Below are positions 63,471 through 64,000 of a stretch of DNA of 64,000 nt, piece after piece. The notes under the pieces are model-generated. The model made no database searches. It saw only the letters and a program-made list of their open reading frames with translations, and had not been told where the DNA came from. The DNA comes from Candidatus Gastranaerophilales bacterium. GTDB taxonomy: Bacteria > Cyanobacteriota > Vampirovibrionia > Gastranaerophilales > Gastranaerophilaceae. The position numbers and the translations under genes were made by a program. Where the stretch lies: the NCBI GenBank assembly GCA_944326475.1, contig CALVEC010000004.1, positions 101,179 to 165,178 of the forward strand, given 5' to 3'. Position 1 is the first letter of the stretch. Each line of letters begins with the position of its first letter.

Positions 63471-63890
63471 ATGTTTATGAAAAAACTGTTTTTAATATTC
63501 ATATCTTTAATATTTTTATCCTGCTGTTACTCAACTGCACAGACAACTCTGCACCCTATTGATAAAGCAGAACAAGACTGTATATCAAAAACTTCTGATA
63601 CACAGGTGATGAATCAATGTAGTATAATTGCTCAAAACGAATGGGAAAAGGAAATAAAAAAGACTTTGTCAGAGTTAAAATCTGTTTTAGACAAAGAAAG
63701 CTATAAAAGTTTAATTAATTCTCAAAATTCTTGGGAAAAATACAAGATTGATGAATTTAGTTCTATCGATAAAATGCTTGAAAATAAGCAGGGTACAATG
63801 TATTTGAATGTAAATAAAGGTTTGAAAGTTGATATAGTAAAACAGCGAGCTTTGAAACTAAAAGAATATTTAAACACAGTAAAAGAATAA
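63471..63890 (+). CDS. LprI-like (DUF1311) lipoprotein
   Basis: 139 aa. Signal peptide with lipobox-like FLSCC. The mature part has CISKTSDTQVMNQCSIIAQN and the LprI-type pattern with INSQNSWEKYK, as in lysozyme-inhibitor-like proteins. The ATG at 63471 has AAGG at seven bases. It lies between the hairpin RNA and a muramidase gene; protection against a cell-wall hydrolase is a possible role, not proven. Confidence 0.8.
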   Translation: MFMKKLFLIFISLIFLSCCYSTAQTTLHPIDKAEQDCISKTSDTQVMNQCSIIAQNEWEKEIKKTLSELKSVLDKESYKSLINSQNSWEKYKIDEFSSIDKMLENKQGTMYLNVNKGLKVDIVKQRALKLKEYLNTVKE

Positions 63891-63936
63891 CATATTTTGC
63901 CTTGGTTTAGTTACAACTCAAATCAAGGAGAAAATT

Positions 63937-64000
63937 ATGTCGAAAGAACATTTTGAAAAAACATTAAAATTTATACTTCAACGTGAAGGCGGTTATGTTA
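63937..64000 (+). CDS. GH108-type muramidase/endolysin, partial
   Basis: First 21 codons only: MSKEHFEKTLKFILQREGGYV, cut by the window end. The start matches glycosyl hydrolase 108 proteins (secretion activator/phage endolysin), where the Glu of REGGY is catalytic. AAGGAG precedes the ATG. It suggests a phage-derived module in the element. Confidence 0.7.
   Translation, partial: MSKEHFEKTLKFILQREGGYV

Overview
The window looks like a chromosome segment of a flagellated, diderm, AT-rich bacterium. It carries an SLH-domain envelope protein, a LysM/amidase-3 hydrolase, a GT9 heptosyltransferase-like enzyme, type IV pilus genes, six flagellin genes and a GltX/GatB translation set. Taken together this fits the non-photosynthetic sister group of cyanobacteria (Vampirovibrionia/Melainabacteria, gut Gastranaerophilales). 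That placement is inferred from gene content; no rRNA gene is present to confirm it.

Layout. 1-9.3 kb: tRNA-Glu, then a leftward run tlyA-tatD-HEAT-amidase-pheT-YhcH-hydrolase, then an EF-hand protein. 9.5-13.8 kb: a GC-rich repeat field around a chimeric flagellin that is out of frame at a 12-G tract. 13.8-24.5 kb: a GH73-like protein, a flagellin, prs, gltX-bioG-bioC, a flagellin, recF, recA. 24.7-36 kb: cca-rsmE, a flagellin, aroC-aroK-aroB, deoC, recO, pilT, a small sigma-28-type gene and a two-component pair. 36-45 kb: dedA, manC-rlmH, a second repeat field around an in-frame chimeric flagellin (11-G tract), a repeat protein, a lipoprotein, a FliO-like protein and aroQ. 45-59 kb: a bifunctional nuclease, a pseudopilin, PHP, ymdB-rny, gatB, a flagellin, an SLH protein, an aminotransferase, a NifX-like protein, GT9 and HD proteins. 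59.2 kb to the end: an integrated element with tyrosine integrase, AbiE toxin-antitoxin, an HTH replication-type protein, a DNA methylase, a multi-hairpin RNA region, a lipoprotein and the start of a phage-type muramidase.

Main observations. (1) Two paralogous flagellins carry a GLUG beta-helix in place of the variable domain, each with a poly-G tract exactly at the junction, one ON and one OFF. This is the signature of slipped-strand phase variation. (2) Four genes (two flagellins, a GH73-like protein and a GITPTG-repeat protein) share paired ACTWWAGT palindromes spaced exactly 22 bp apart, three of the pairs about 105 bp before the start codon. (3) In the mobile element, five consecutive hairpins all present a CAGG(T/A) loop. 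(4) The methylase of that element carries a 75-bp, GC-rich, in-frame, partly palindromic insertion in its GQF-FTPYHV motif. (5) 184-bp and 117-bp inverted-repeat elements populate the repeat fields. (6) Three unrelated proteins begin with a similar short ISFxG-like N-terminus.
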